The notes below the pieces were generated by a model. The model did no database searches. It was not told the DNA's origin and saw only the letters and a program-made list of their open reading frames with translations. DNA of 64,000 bases from Temnopleurus reevesii (taxonomy: Eukaryota; Echinodermata; Echinoidea; Temnopleuroida; Temnopleuridae), in assembly GCA_036244855.1 (NCBI GenBank), contig BQKZ01000752.1, positions 9,971-73,970 of the forward strand, read 5' to 3'. The position numbers and the translations under genes were made by a program. Positions 24,025 through 35,380 of the stretch are shown here, one piece after another (position 1 is the stretch's first letter; the number at the start of each line of letters is the position of its first letter).

Positions 24025-24790
24025 NNNNNNNNNNNNNNNNNNNNNNNNNNNNNNNNNNNNNNNNNNNNNNNNNNNNNNNNNNNNNNNNNNNNNNNNNNNN
24101 NNNNNNNNNNNNNNNNNNNNNNNNNNNNNNNNNNNNNNNNNNNNNNNNNNNNNNNNNNNNNNNNNNNNNNNNNNNNNNNNNNNNNNNNNNNNNNNNNNNN
24201 NNNNNNNNNNNNNNNNNNNNNNNNNNNNNNNNNNNNNNNNNNNNNNNNNNNNNNNNNNNNNNNNNNNNNNNNNNNNNNNNNNNNNNNNNNNNNNNNNNNN
24301 NNNNNNNNNNNNNNNNNNNNNNNNNNNNNNNNNNNNNNNNNNNNNNNNNNNNNNNNNNNNNNNNNNNNNNNNNNNNNNNNNNNNNNNNNNNNNNNNNNNN
24401 NNNNNNNNNNNNNNNNNNNNNNNNNNNNNNNNNNNNNNNNNNNNNNNNNNNNNNNNNNNNNNNNNNNNNNNNNNNNNNNNNNNNNNNNNNNNNNNNNNNN
24501 NNNNNNNNNNNNNNNNNNNNNNNNNNNNNNNNNNNNNNNNNNNNNNNNNNNNNNNNNNNNNNNNNNNNNNNNNNNNNNNNNNNNNNNNNNNNNNNNNNNN
24601 NNNNNNNNNNNNNNNNNNNNNNNNNNNNNNNNNNNNNNNNNNNNNNNNNNNNNNNNNNNNNNNNNNNNNNNNNNNNNNNNNNNNNNNNNNNNNNNNNNNN
24701 NNNNNNNNNNNNNNNNNNNNNNNNNNNNNNNNNNNNNNNNNNNNNNNNNNNNNNNNNNNNNNNNNNNNNNNNNNNNNNNNNNNNNNNNNN
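24025..24790. other. assembly gap of 766 N
   Basis: Only N. The long open frames reported across it are artefacts. Confidence 1.
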
Positions 24791-25015
24791 CTAAACATTC
24801 TATTCATATGCATAGTACTGTATATGACCTCATATACAGTACTCTGCATATGAAGAGAATTTTTAGGTGCGTTCCCAAATTGGCTCACTAAAATATAAAG
24901 AAAAATTGTTTTAAAATGTATGGGAAACATTTGGGAGCTCTCTCACTCACAAGGGTGATGGTAAGGGTAGCATAGATCATCACAAGTCAACATGCATTGT
25001 CATAAAAGTGGACCT
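24791..25015. mobile_element. TTAA foldback MITE (copy 2, left end lost in the gap)
   Basis: Contains the central palindrome TATATGACCTCATATACAGT and the right arm of the 42.3 kb element, ending CATAAAAGTGGACCT followed by TTAA (25016-25019). Its left arm must lie in the gap. Confidence 0.75.
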
Positions 25016-25019
25016 TTAA

Positions 25020-25977
25020 TTTTGATGTTCCTGTATAATTCACTCATGAACTCACTGGGAGAATCTAGTGCAGTGACATGGAAGCAAGGTAAATTAAAAG
25101 GTAATTAACCCTAGACATAAATGAGCTCTCAGTGGATGGAGAAAAATAATAAAGTGATCAAACTGCTAGTGTTTGAGCAAAATTGGATGCTCCATTAAAA
25201 AGTTATGAATTTTAAAAGTTATGATTAAAACCCCCATGGGCTCCTTGATATGGCAACCTAGTCACAGAATGGGTGCCAACATGGAGAAGTCTCTATTCAC
25301 TTTGTACACAAAATTTCACATTTTGTTTTTGAAGAAAAGTAGACAAAATTTTACTTTTGTGTTCAGGTATAATATGGAAATTTCTGCAAGCATTCTAGAA
25401 ACAATCATGGTGGTTATTCTTCTATTGAAATATGACATTGACTCATTTTTAATTGATTAATGTACAAAGTCAATGAGGAATTCTCCACATGACATTACAG
25501 ATTATGCCAAAGTTGCCAATTCAAAGACGTCCATTGATGGGGGAAAACAGAACATTAAAAATGTCATTGCTTTTGACCGGACTATCCGATTTTGCTCAAC
25601 AGTTTGTTCATTATTTTTCCTCATTTACTGACAACATATCAATATCAGGGTGAAGTTCCCCTTCAAAGAAAAGGTTAGGTTTCTACCTTTTACTTGCCTT
25701 TAAAACAAAATGAGAATGAAATCATACATCACAAAAACAAAATTACACTTTCTTCATCAAAAATGTTTATTGTCAAAAAATTACTTCAGATGTAAAGCAT
25801 CCAGTCTTTGAGTTGCCTCACAAAAACTTGTCATGTCATGCATTTATATGTACAGCAGACACATTTGGAAGTCTTCTTTCACAAATGTAATTGCACAATG
25901 TACTTTCCAAGACATTAAAATAATAGTAGGCATAATAGTAGACATACCAACAAACAACAAACATGATTCTTATTTCA
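25020..25977. other. non-coding, nothing recognised
   Basis: No gene or repeat that I can support. Confidence 0.45.
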
Positions 25978-26090
25978 CCTATTCTCTTCCACTTTCTTAT
26001 GCCTTTACAGGTAGATGATTATACTATGTATGTCAACATCAGATACCCTGTAGATCACATCTTTTTCACAACTTTTTTTAAAAAGGAATG

Positions 26091-26221
26091 CAGTCAACCT
26101 TGCCCAAGTTGACTTATGAGCGGTAAAAAACAATGGAAAATAACGAGAAGGGATCTTCGACTTTGATGATTACTATTTTTGGACTTATGAGAGGTGACAG
26201 TCGACTTTGGCAAGGTTGACA
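26091..26221. mobile_element. 131-bp MITE with GTCAACCTTGCC termini
   Basis: Left end CAGTCAACCTTGCCCAAGTT; the complement of the right end is CTGTCAACCTTGCCAAAGTC. The only copies are this one and its allelic partner at 27341-27478. Confidence 0.7.
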
Positions 26222-26641
26222 GTATTTTCCGTTGCTATACAAGGGGATACTAATAATATCTACAATGTATACCTGTAGAAAATTATAAGAAATCTAGAAT
26301 CAAACCATGCAAGCTGCTATGGGTTTTTATGTGTTGTAATTGATTGTGCAAAAGGCCATACTGTATGGTTCTATAATTGTGCAATGAATGAATAACAAAA
26401 TTGCAAGGGTGATGATCGATGTCAATCAAATGATGATAATCTTAATCAATATCATATTGGTAACACTTGTCTTTTCAGGTAGACAGTTGAATGTGCAGTG
26501 GTGATATGCACTTTTATAAACATACATGTACCTCAAGTGTAACATGCTAAGAATAACATTTTGATTGGCATCTCTCACCCAGGCTCCATAGCTCATCAAA
26601 TCTTCCCTTATACATAATTTTGGGAGTCGCTTACATACTGC

Positions 26642-26745
26642 AGTATAGTAGAACCTACTTATAACGGTCCTTGGGACTGTAGAAAAATCACACAGAACCT
26701 TAGTCCTTATATTGAAACCATGCTATATTGAGGCCAAAATTAAGT
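26642..26745. mobile_element. half pogo-like MITE
   Basis: GTAGAACCTACTTATAACGG followed by CCTTGGGAC and ATATTGAAACCATGCTATAT matches the left half of the family; no right terminus follows. Repeated at about 27899-28000 in the partner block. Confidence 0.55.
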
Positions 26746-27100
26746 TGCGATCAATTAAAAGTCATCACTTGCATTTTGATTAGCGTGTTGACTGTGATTC
26801 TAACAAGACAAACCAAACTGATTGACTGCACAATACAATTACAATTGATCACAACTTTCTGCTAAATAAGTGAAACACCGCTCGCCTGGCAGTCTCGCCT
26901 GCATTGCGCGATCAGTAAATGGTAGATATATATGGCTTTTAACATTATTCATGTATTTCTATAAAGAGTAGCATACACGCACAATGAAAACTACATGATT
27001 TAGTATATTTCATTGTGCTATTGGGAAGAACAGGTCGGAAACTTTAATAATTGGGGTTAACTTGCTTCTAGCTGGGTCTTAATTTGTTTTAAATTATTTA

Positions 27101-27224
27101 ATTTTTCTCCAGTTATCTATTAACCCTTTGAATACTTAATTATGGTCATGCGCCACTGCCCTGGCCCTGAATTATTAGCCAAAATTTTGCCAATTTCACT
27201 AGGTGCATTATCCCTAATCCCATN
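27101..27224. other. unpaired contig end with a piggyBac-like terminus, then N
   Basis: TTAACCCTTTGAATACTTAA at 27121 resembles the piggyBac terminus at 62.24 kb for its first twelve or so bases, then diverges. The contig ends at the single N at 27224. Confidence 0.35.
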
Positions 27225-28385
27225 CCTATTCTCTTCCACTTTCTTATGCCTTTACAAGTAGATGATTATACTATCCATATATGTCAACATCAGATACCCT
27301 TTTGATCACATCTTTTTCACAACTTTCATAAAAAGGAATGCAGTCAACCTTGCCAAAGTTGACTTATGAGCGGTAAAAAACAATGGAAAATAAAGAGAAG
27401 GGATCTTCGACTTTGATGATTACTAATACTATTTTTCGACTCATGAGAAGTGACAGTCGACTTTGACAAGGTTGACAGTATTAAAGGGGATTATACTAAT
27501 AATATCTACATGTAGAAAATTATAAGAAATCTAGAATCAAACATTGCAAGCCGCTATGGGTTTTTATGTGTTGTAATTGATTGTGCAAAAGACCATATTG
27601 TATGGTTCCATAATTGTGCAATGAATGAATAACGAAATTGCAAGGGTGATGATCCATGTCAATCAAATGATGATAATCTTAATCAATCTCATATTGGTAA
27701 CACTTGTCTTTTCAGGTAGACAGTTGAATGTGCAGTGGTAATCTGCGCTTTTATTAGAAACATACCTCCATAACTCTTTGATAACACTCAACAAGTGTAA
27801 CAGGCTAAGAATAACATTTTTGATTGGCATCTCTCACCCAGGCTCCATAGCTCATCAAATCTTCCCTTATACATAATTTTTTGGAGTCGCTTACATACTG
27901 CAGTATAGTAGAACCTACTTATAACGGCCCTTGGGACTAGAAAAATCACACAGAACCTTAGTCCTTATATTGAAACCGTGCTATATTGGGGCCAAAAGTA
28001 AGTTGCGATCAATTGAAAATCATCACTTGCATTTTGATTAGCAAGTTGACTGTGATTCTTTCAAGACATGCACAAAAGAACGATTTAGATGGGCACAAAC
28101 CAAACTGATTGACTGCAAAACACAATTACAATTGATCACAACTGTCTGCTAAATAAGTGAAACGCCGCTCGCCTGGCAGTCTCGCCTGCATTGCGCGATC
28201 AGTAAATGGTAGATATATGGCTTTTAACATTATACATGTATTTTTATCAAGAGTAGCATACATGCACAATAAAAACTATATGATGTGGTATATTTCATTG
28301 TGTTATTGGGAAGAACAGGTCGGAAACTTTAATAATTGGGGTTAACTTACTTCTAGCTGGGTCTTAATTGCTTTAAAATATTTAA
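27225..28385. repeat. duplicated segment, copy 2 (probable haplotype)
   Basis: Parallel to 25978-27100, with about 40 bp extra near 27770 and 28060. It continues rightwards into the unique sequence before the piggyBac end. Confidence 0.85.
27341..27478. mobile_element. MITE with GTCAACCTTGCC termini (allelic copy)
   Basis: Same element as 26091-26221, seven bases longer. Confidence 0.7.
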
Positions 28386-28780
28386 ATATTAATTAATATT
28401 AAATTTTAATATATAATATCATCATGGAAAAATTGTAATAGAAACAAATTTCCTATGTTTTTTATTTTTTGTGAATTTCTTAGGTATTTCTGTTTTTTCA
28501 ACTTTATCACTTCTGTTGTTTTTTCAATTGAAATTGTTGGTCACTTTATTTGAGGCATAAAAATAGAATTTGAAATTCATTTCATCCCTCAATTAAAAAT
28601 AGACAATGTTCAGTGAGTTTCATCCAAATACTCATTATACATGTAAGGACCGTATGCAGCAATGCTTCTCTGCGAATGATATAACAAGTGAGTCTAAGAA
28701 ATGTTTTTGAGCGTGTGTGGTGTTAAAACCTACAAACTTCTTTGTAGTTTAGCTTCACCGAGGAAGCCCGGAGACTGCTT
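28386..28780. other. non-coding, nothing recognised
   Basis: AT-rich, then a plain stretch up to the TTAA at 28781. Confidence 0.5.
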
Positions 28781-28784
28781 TTAA

Positions 28785-28963
28785 CGCTTTGAACCCAAAA
28801 TGCTGCTTTTGCGGCTTCATTGAGTATGTGCAAATATCCGAAAAATTTTTTGCGGCTTTCAAACACAATTTCATCATGTGACTTTAATTAGTCAGGTGAT
28901 TGTTTTTTTTCATCATGTGACACTCTGGGCCCAAAGTACATGTTTTCGTATTGAAATTATGTA
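28785..28963 (+). mobile_element. piggyBac-like left terminus
   Basis: Starts CGCTTTGAACCCAAAATGCT directly after TTAA (28781-28784). About 170 bp match the reverse complement of 62073-62241: GGCTT-ATTGAGTA, CATGTGAC, GCAAAGTACA and TATTGAAATTATGTA occur in the same order. The transposase relic follows at once, so this is the 5' end of a piggyBac-type element. Confidence 0.7.
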
Positions 28964-30165
28964 GTTCATTTAACTGAGGAAGATATTGATGCATCTGACT
29001 ATGGTGAAAACTTATTTTTGAAGACAAAACTTCAAGTGAAAGTAATTCTTTCGTGCCCATGGATGTGGATAGTGATAGTTTGGACCCAAGTAATAACAAA
29101 GACAGTACTGGATATCCCCGGAATCTTGTTCCTGGTCTTGTTTAACTGGGAGGTCACTGCACAGCTCACAGAGGTTGTCGTCGTGCTGCTCATGGTGGAA
29201 GGGGTCAACAAGGGAATGTGACACCTGGGAGTCATGGGCCAGTTCAGGTAGGACTTACTACACAAAATAGACCTAGTATTAGTACAGCTATATCTACACC
29301 TAGGGCTAATCGTGGCCGTGGTCAACAAGTTCAAGAAGGGGGCGTGGCACCTAATACGAGATTGGTGAATAACACCCATGTTTTACTCAGTTGCCATTTC
29401 GCCCAAATGAACAAACTGGTCCAAAATACCTCCCTCCAAATATTTCTGCAGAGAGTACACCGCTGGATTATTTATCTTTATTTTGGGATGATGATTTGTG
29501 GATAATGCTTGTGACTGAAACAAATAATCAATATCACTTGTAAAAGCATCTAATCCCAACAGCTATAGCTATTTATTAATAAAGGACTGGGTTGACGTGA
29601 CTCTTGATGAACTAAAACCCCTTTTTTATGTAGGATTACAATAGAAATGCTCATCCACAAAAGACCATTACGAGCATTACCGGCGAACAAAAGATAACCT
29701 TCTTACTGCCACCCCAGGTTTCCCAAGGGCCACAGAGGAAGGGCGAATATAAACTCAAGCTCTTCAATGGACACGTACAGGTAGGAGCTATTGCATGGAA
29801 AGATAAAAAGATGGTGTACTTCCTCACTACAAAATTGATTAATGCACCAATGACCACAGTGTCGAGGTACAATCCCGCTGGACACAGAAGGATCCCAGTG
29901 TCATGCCTAAAGGCTATCAAATTGTACAATCAATTCATTGGAGGCACAGACAAGAACAAGCAGTCGACTCGCCTCCAGAGATGTCAACGCCTTTATAAAT
30001 GGCCCCAAGGCTCATCATGAAATTCTTTGTTTGGAAAGCTTATAATGCCTATGTCTTGATGGGACTTCAGAATCCTAACAGCCAACAAGGCCACATGTTG
30101 CATACATTCCATAACTTAATTGAAAATTTGTGTCTGGATCCGATTGGATACGTACGCAAAAACGC
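28964..30165 (+). pseudogene. piggyBac-like transposase relic
   Basis: Spread over several frames, the pieces follow the order of a DDE_Tnp_1_7 transposase. An acidic N-terminus (LTEEDIDASDYGEN near 28975) is followed by an RG-rich linker. At 29391-29540 comes PLDYLSLFWDDDLW followed by TETNNQY, the family's PLDyF-lFf-del--IveeTN signature, then WVDVTLDELKPLFYVG. After an internal deletion comes VYFLTTKL (29811 frame), then the KLYNQFIGGTDKNKQ signature (family: YN--MGGVD--DQ) and WKAYNAYVLMG. The central catalytic region and the C-terminal Cys-rich domain are missing, and there are at least three frameshifts. The reading stops at LCLDPIG, where DDE-family sequence begins. Dead copy. Confidence 0.75.
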
Positions 30166-30171
30166 AAAACG

Positions 30172-30360
30172 ATATATCGTCCTAACCTGGGGCTAGTACA
30201 AAGGGCAGCCATACCACTGGCTGATCGAGAACGACGTTGGCTGGATCATTTGGCTCCTCAGCGAGTTCAAGAAGAACGGAGATGGAAACCATGGCTCCTC
30301 CTGGCAGAAGCAGCAGCTGTTGACCCTTGTTTCTCAGTATACTATCCTCATCATTGGTTG
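30172..30360 (+). pseudogene. DDE-family fragment: M2 (WLIEND) module
   Basis: The frame starting IVLTWG at 30174 has one in-frame TAG where other copies have Gln, then YKGQPYHWLIENDVGWIIWL and SSWQKQQLLTLVSQY. It matches the S1-type E1 exons at 36-39 kb. It lacks the zinc fingers that should precede it; its left edge abuts the piggyBac relic. Confidence 0.75.
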
Positions 30361-30461
30361 GAAGTTATCAAGCTTGTGACATCAGTGGGTTCGGAAGAAC
30401 TACAACTGAAAGAGGGCATTCGCGGTTTCAACTATGGCAGTAGAGACTCTATTGACGGAGA

Positions 30462-30840
30462 ACGAACGTTTGCTGTTCTGGTGGCCCGTCGGGGTGATGG
30501 AGGCCCCGAACCCTTGCCCCGACCCCTCTTGTCCCGCACCGCCTGACACCTACCTCGCCAGGAGCGGACACTGCGACGTCGCAGGGGACTAAGGTCCAAC
30601 TACACCGTCATCTCGGAGAGGCTGAGGTGCCATCAATGCTTCAAGGCCCGACAGGAACACCCCAGCACTACCCCCTACAGGTGGCACACCTACTCGCCGG
30701 GCATCCTGATGCAGCTCGCGCGCCATCAGAAGAAGATTCCCCGCCATCATCTGCGGGAAGAGGGCAGTAGACCGTGACGTGGCGGAACTGCTTGTGGACA
30801 GGCTCAACGTAGTGTCCATGGCGAAGGTGCACCGGTAGAA
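30462..30840 (+). pseudogene. DDE-family fragment: Cys-rich M3 (DUF6729-like)
   Basis: VGVMEAPNPCPDPSCPAPPD, then after a frameshift ERLRCHQCFKARQEHPS, then RFPAIICGKRAVDRDV and VVSMAKVHR. It corresponds to the first two-thirds of the intact E2 exon at 47.2-48.2 kb, with at least two frameshifts. It breaks off at KVHR, where it joins a zinc-finger exon. Confidence 0.75.
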
Positions 30841-31315
30841 GGAGCTTCAGTGCCCGATCTACGGGAAGTCCTTTACACTCCAGCAAAATCTTCAAAGCCA
30901 CCCGAGGACCCACCACTACCCCGTAGTACCCCTCTACAAGTGAAGGGATGGCAAGACGGAGGCACGGCTCAGTGCTTCACCTGCAGCATTGGAGGTCTGG
31001 GACTCGACACTCCCAAAGCCGACTGTGTATGCCAACCACGAGACGGCCGAGAGGGAAGCCAAACGTTGCGGCCATGAGGTATGGGATGGGGACTTAAAGT
31101 TAAGCTTTGGAAAGTACCAGGGGCAAAGCTACAAGTGGCTGCTGGAGAAAGACGTAGGATACGTGGTGTGGTTCCTCTCACGGTTCGTGGTGACTGGAGA
31201 GCCAGCTCCTCATCTAAGCTTGCAGAAGGATAGGCTGCTGGAGTACATCAGGGACCATTCCATTGTGAGTGTGCACCTCGACAAACGCATTGAGAATGTA
31301 CAAAAGGAGGCAGTA
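30838..31315 (+). pseudogene. DDE-family fragment: second zinc finger and M2, S2-type
   Basis: Picks up in the second C2H2 finger (KELQCPIYGKSFTLQQNLQS; the second Cys is Tyr and the first His is missing). It runs through LSFGKYQGQSYKWLLEKDVG and VVWFLSRFVVTGEPAPHLS to IENVQKEAV, closely parallel to the intact S2 exon at 46.4 kb. One stop (PLYK*) interrupts it. At about 31315 it switches to S1-type sequence. Confidence 0.75.
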
Positions 31316-31855
31316 GGCCCCAAAAGGGGACTCTGGCATTGCCGTCGACAAAAAATGGCTAGATCCGGAGGGTGCCGAGAGGGCAGCAAAGGCTGCGGCT
31401 TTGCGGTTGGGTGCTGAGGAGTTGTGGAGGGCCCATATCATCCTAACCTGGAGCCAGTACAAAGGGCAGACATACCACTGGCTGATCGAGAACGACATTG
31501 GCTGGATCATTTGGCTTCTCAGTGAGTTAAAAATGAATGGAGGTGGAAACCATTGCTTCTCCTGGCAGAAGCAGCAGCTGTTGAGCATTGTTTCCCAGTA
31601 TCCTATCCTCAGATCCAAGCTAGACGTCAAGTTAAAAAAAAACAAGCAGTACGAGTCCAGGAGGAACAAGCCTGCCACACAGTCCAAGCCACATGCCGAG
31701 CCTGCTGCAGACCAAGCTGATCCTTCGCGACTCTACTAGGCCATCCGCAAGGGGGACGACATGTTTGAGGCCATGTCGGAGCACCTACTCATGCACTACG
31801 TGAAGCCCTATCAGCTAAGAACCTATGTCAGGAGGCTCACTCGCGGTGTGCAGGT
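31316..31855 (+). pseudogene. DDE-family fragment: S1-type M2 joined to exon E4
   Basis: YKGQTYHWLIENDIGWIIWL, then SWQKQQLLSIVSQYPIL and a Lys/Glu tail. A TAG at 31737 is followed in the same frame by RKGDDMFEAMSEHLLMHYVK and TYVRRLTRGVQ, ending at a GTGAGA donor (31856). From memory, RR-TRGV is a conserved block before the third catalytic acid in fish relatives. The joint skips the whole E2-E3 region, so this is a deletion chimera. Confidence 0.7.
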
Positions 31856-31978
31856 GAGATTAAACTTTAAATGAGCATGAGAACTTTGAAAATGCACACA
31901 GTGTAATATTTAACCATCACTTTCCTTGCAGAGAAGGGTAGATAGAATAATTTTCTTTTTATTGTTGTTCTATTGCAG

Positions 31979-32407
31979 GTGACTGTGGATGCTGTTAAGG
32001 CCATCCTCCAGGAGTTCAAGGGACCTGCCGGCCTGGATGTGGACGGCATCCATCTTTTCAAGAGTCTGGAGGCGGTGGACGTCCACTGGGCTACTTCCAG
32101 CAAGCACATTGCCTGCATGCAGGTAAGAGGAATATTAATGGTAAAACCTGCTTAAGACGAAATCAAATGCATCCATAATACAGACCCTGAATGATCTCTT
32201 CTGTTCTTGATTACATTATTTTTCCTATCATTTACAATTTCAGGATCCCCAGGCATCCCTCTGTATGCTGTAAAAGGCACAGCTAACATCAATGGTGTTC
32301 TGTTGAACCAGTGCTGCTGCTGCAGAGGAAGCAATTCTCTGGAAGGACTCCATGCTCAGCTGGTAAACTGCATCCCTTAAAAGAGGTGCGGCATCATGCC
32401 ATTCCAG
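31979..32407 (+). pseudogene. DDE-family exons E5 and E6 with candidate third catalytic acid
   Basis: E5 (31979-32122, 48 codons, AG and GT borders) reads VTVDAVKAILQEFKGPAGLD and ends SSKHIACMQ. E6 (32244-32407) continues DP, one base is missing in the C run, then GIPLYAVKGTANINGVLLNQ and CRGSNSLEGLHAQLVNCIP. It ends MPFQ before GTGATT, with a TAA shortly before the end. The HIAC-Q, DP-GI-LY and RGSNSLEGLH blocks match, as I recall, the conserved C-terminal part of fish DUF6729-containing proteins. Glu at 32342-32344 is the candidate third acid of the DDE triad (inference). Confidence 0.65.
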
Positions 32408-32510
32408 GTGATTATTATCAAAAGAACACCCGCACAAACATGCATACACACACACACTTGTACAGTCATATCATAGCACGTTTTATAAATAGTTTTTTTT
32501 TTCTTTCCAG

Positions 32511-32781
32511 GTCTCACTTCTGGCCTTCGCTGTTCAGTAGAACAGAAGGATGGAGACCAACAGAGTGGCCAAGGAGGAACGTCAGTTTTCGTCTCTGCTG
32601 GACTGCCGAGAGAACCAATCCCTAAACGACCAGTCGACTGCCCTATTTGGAACGCCCTATGAGAGGAACTTCTCAGCCCCCATACCCCTTTCCGCCAACA
32701 GAGACGAACGCGAGTTGCTTGGTGTGGAGTTCATCCTTGCCCAGTCGGCGTTCGTTCCAAAGGACTACTACATCAATAAAG
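32511..32781 (+). pseudogene. DDE-family exon E7 (LLGVEF module), lineage A
   Basis: Opens VSLLAFAVQ, then TAG at 32538-32540, then NRRMETNRVAKEERQFSSLL and RELLGVEFILAQSAFVPKDY, to a GTATGC donor. The ELLGVE-xxAQS block is the hallmark of this exon in every copy here. The TAG sits where relatives have Trp and is shared with the divergent copy at 40107. Flanked by normal AG/GT introns. Confidence 0.7.
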
Positions 32782-32930
32782 GTATGCTGCTTGTAAATAA
32801 TCTTATTCTAAAGTAAATGAGAAAGATTCATGATGAATATAATTTAATGTTTTCTTAATCCATTACTGTGTTCTAAAGAATGAAATTTTAATCATTCACC
32901 TATTTCTTTGCTTTTCCATTCATTTTCCAG

Positions 32931-34530
32931 TCGAATAAGAACAGACCCTTGGTGAGGCTGAAGATGAGCAGAACGTAGAGGATAACAAAGAGGAGGAGGA
33001 CGAGGGCATCGTGGCCAACGCCAACGCCGCAGACCCGATCGATCAGATCTGTCCACGTCACTCAGCCAGAGTGAAGACGGACGAGTCTGCTGAGCCTTCC
33101 CACCCGGCCCTGGAGGACGTGCCGTCGTCGAGACTGAACCTTCATCTCCCAGGCTACGAGGAGGACGAGCGGCTGGCCATCTCTCTCGTCAAGCTGGCAG
33201 AGCCGGGTGACCAGTACTCCATCCTGGCAGATCATCGCAAGGAGATCTCGGAGGCCCTGGCTGCTCTGCACGGCCACGACCGTTCGGCGCGGACGTTCGT
33301 CAAGTCGTACAAGACTAAATGGGGTTACACCTTCTTCGGCAGGTGCCTTGGACCGAACAAGCCACCCACCTCGGCGGGTCAGAAGACGAAGTTTGCGGCG
33401 TTGCGTTTTGCACAGGCAGCCCAGATCACCGAGGAGTCACGTCTGCTCTACCTGATGGTGAAGATGCTCAGGAATCGTCCCGAGACGAGCCGGTCCATTC
33501 TGTCCCAGTACCGACGTATAGTGGGCCGTCTGCGGGACGACAGGGAACTATGTGGGGCCCAGATTCCCCTGTCAAACATAAACACCAAATCCAATTCGAC
33601 CTTCCTGAACGCAGAGGCTAAGAGGGCCAATTATTAAGCCACCACCGTTCCGAAGGCACCCTCCAAGGAGAGAGTGACCTCCAGACAGTCCATTCCTGAC
33701 GCCACCATTCTTCTGGCCGTTCTGCCGTCCCTGGATAGGACACAGGTTGCTTACAACACCGTGCCTATGGAGCTTGGAAAACAAAAAGGTGTGAAAAGAA
33801 GGCTTAATGTGGAAGCAGCTTGTGACATACCACCACTTCCTACACTTAAGCCCAAACCCATCGGGCCATCCCCTNAACACCAAGTCCAATTCGACCTTCC
33901 TGAACGCAGAGGCTAAGAGGGCCAATTATTAAGCCACCACCGTTCCGAAGGCACCCTCCAAGGAGAGAGTGACCTCCAAACAGTCCATTCCTGACGCCAC
34001 CATTCTTCTGGCCGTTCTGCCGTCCCTGGATAGGACACAGGTTGCTTACAACACCGTGCCTATGGAGCTTGGAAAACAAAAAGGTGTGAAAAGAAGGCTT
34101 AATGTGGAAGCAGCTTGTGACATACCACCACTTCCTACACTTAAGCCAAAACCCATCGGGCCATCCCCTCTGTCGAAGGCCCCTGTGTAACTGGTGTTGC
34201 CAAGTCAGCCTAAAGCCGCTTCCGTATGCTTTCCTTCCACTTCTTCTTCTTCTTCCTCAGCGACCTCTATTGCCACTCCTCCTCCACGACCGCCGCCTCC
34301 ACCAAAGATGATGATGCCGAACCCGTCAAAAAGCCTTGTGCTGCTTGTGGCATTTTTAACTGCGGCGGGGAGAGGAAGCGATACAGCCTTCTAAGGAGAA
34401 GCTTCGAGATAGTGTGCAGAGGGTCTTCACCTTTTGTAATAAAACCCAAAAATCCCTCACCAGTGGTTTTACAGATCGTGTCTATGACAGTTATGATCAC
34501 TTTCAGGAAGTTGTCGATTCAAGTTTAGCG
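32931..34530 (+). pseudogene. DDE-family last exon E8, lineage A copy 1
   Basis: After a TTTTCCAG acceptor: VE, TAA (GAA in the copy at 52.5 kb), then an acidic linker, RLNLHLPGYEEDERLAISLV and WGYTFFGRCLGPNKPPTSAG. At about 33420-33460 comes QITEESRLLYLMVKMLRNRP, followed by SQYRRIV and NINTKSNSTFLNAE. TAA at 33636 interrupts ANYYATT. A proline-rich linker and KPCAACGIFNCGGERKRY (CxxCx4C, possible zinc site) follow in shifted frames, ending near TDRVYDSYDHF. The 33581-33874 part is repeated at 33876-34169 across a single N, so the true exon is about 295 bp shorter. Function of the module unknown. Confidence 0.7.
33875..33875. other. single-N assembly join inside E8
   Basis: AACACCAAGTCCAATTCGAC follows the N; the same 294 bp, with few differences, precede it from 33581. 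Confidence 0.85.
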
Positions 34531-34548
34531 AAATAATGAATGTTACTG

Positions 34549-34655
34549 CCATGTCCTTTTGACGGGAAACCTCATTTATGATATTTTGTGTACTTCAGGC
34601 CTTTTTGCAGAGATTAGGCTTTACACAACCTATTACTTATGTCCTTTTGACGGGA
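34549..34655 (+). repeat. post-E8 repeat array (lineage A)
   Basis: ATGTCCTTTTGACGGGAAAC at 34549, TGTACTTCAGGCCTTTTTGC at 34590 and ATGTCCTTTTGACGGGAAAG at 34638. Degenerate units of the repeat found after the E8 stop in other lineages. Confidence 0.6.
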
Positions 34656-34828
34656 AAGAAAAGATACATCCTCTGTAAGTTCACGAACAGGTCGACAGCT
34701 AACAGCTTAGTAGCAGCCCGGAAAGTCCTCAAGGACATTGACGACATGAAGGATGTTTATATAAACAAAGATCTCACTCCCTTGCGGAGTAGTATGTTGG
34801 GTTACGCAAAATCCTTAGAATCGGTAAG
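34656..34828 (+). pseudogene. LINE ORF1 C-terminal domain fragment
   Basis: LCKFTNRSTANSLVAARKVL and VYINKDLTPLRSSMLGYAK resemble the end of the RNA-binding region and the C-terminal domain of L1-like ORF1 proteins (NEDLTP-R-LL-AK). It is in frame with the following E7 fragment, giving an accidental fused frame (34578-35036). Confidence 0.5.
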
Positions 34829-35036
34829 GATGGAACAAGAGGATGGAAAAAAAAAGAAGGTGGCTGGAGGTAAGGCGTACGTCGTGAATCGACTCCCGCA
34901 ACATCCAGCAGATCAACAAGCCAGGCCCTCTTCAGAAAAGTGTCCAAACCAAACTTTGCTGCCCGGATGGTCGGAGTTGCTGGGGTTTAAATATGCATAC
35001 TGCCAGTCCACAGACTACGTTCAGAAAGATATGTAG
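34829..35036 (+). pseudogene. DDE-family E7 fragment, divergent lineage
   Basis: RMEQEDGKKKKVAGGKAYVV, then SELLGFKYAYCQSTDYVQKD, then TAG. It aligns with the E7 module (RMEKMKVAG and ELLGVEYAYAQS at 40.1-40.4 kb), so at least three E7 lineages exist. The upstream half, including the Trp/TAG position, is absent. Confidence 0.6.
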
Positions 35037-35221
35037 TTAATGCATGTATAAACATTTGTAATTACATCTACTGACTGTATGACTGTGTTTTTGCAGCCGA
35101 GTGTAAGTTTGCTCGTGACTTGCTCTTCATAACCAATTTTTCTTCTATACAAAAATCAAGAAGTCATTTTACACCTTGATTATTTATCATTTTTTTTTTA
35201 TTCTTATTCTTCAATATTTAC

Positions 35222-35380
35222 AGCCTAACAAGAAGCCGAAGATCAGGTCGACTCCAAGACCGAGTCTGAGAATGAATCAGAGGACAAGAAGCTGAAATTC
35301 AGATTGATGCGCTTTGCCAGGCAGCACCTATCACGGAAGAATCAAGGTTGCTGAACCTCCTTATCACAGTCTTGATCCTT
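35222..35380 (+). pseudogene. DDE-family E8 fragment
   Basis: After TTTACAG: EAEDQVDSKTESENESEDKK, then a jump to LKFRLMRFARQ and, in a shifted frame, PITEESRLLNLLITV. This is the start and the ITEESRLL core of E8 with the middle deleted. It stops where LINE sequence begins at about 35380. Confidence 0.6.

Larger units (their letters stand above)
25978..27100. repeat. duplicated segment, copy 1 (probable haplotype)
   Basis: CCTATTCTCTTCCACTTTCT opens both this block and 27225-28385. The two run parallel with small indels to GCTGGGTCTTAATT. Non-coding. Confidence 0.85.

Noticed and set aside
23914..24930. Open frames of about 300 codons on both strands
   Set aside because: They consist almost entirely of N from the 766-base gap.
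30668..30916. Minus-strand frames over the 30.6-30.9 kb region
   Set aside because: Antisense of the Cys-rich E2 fragment.
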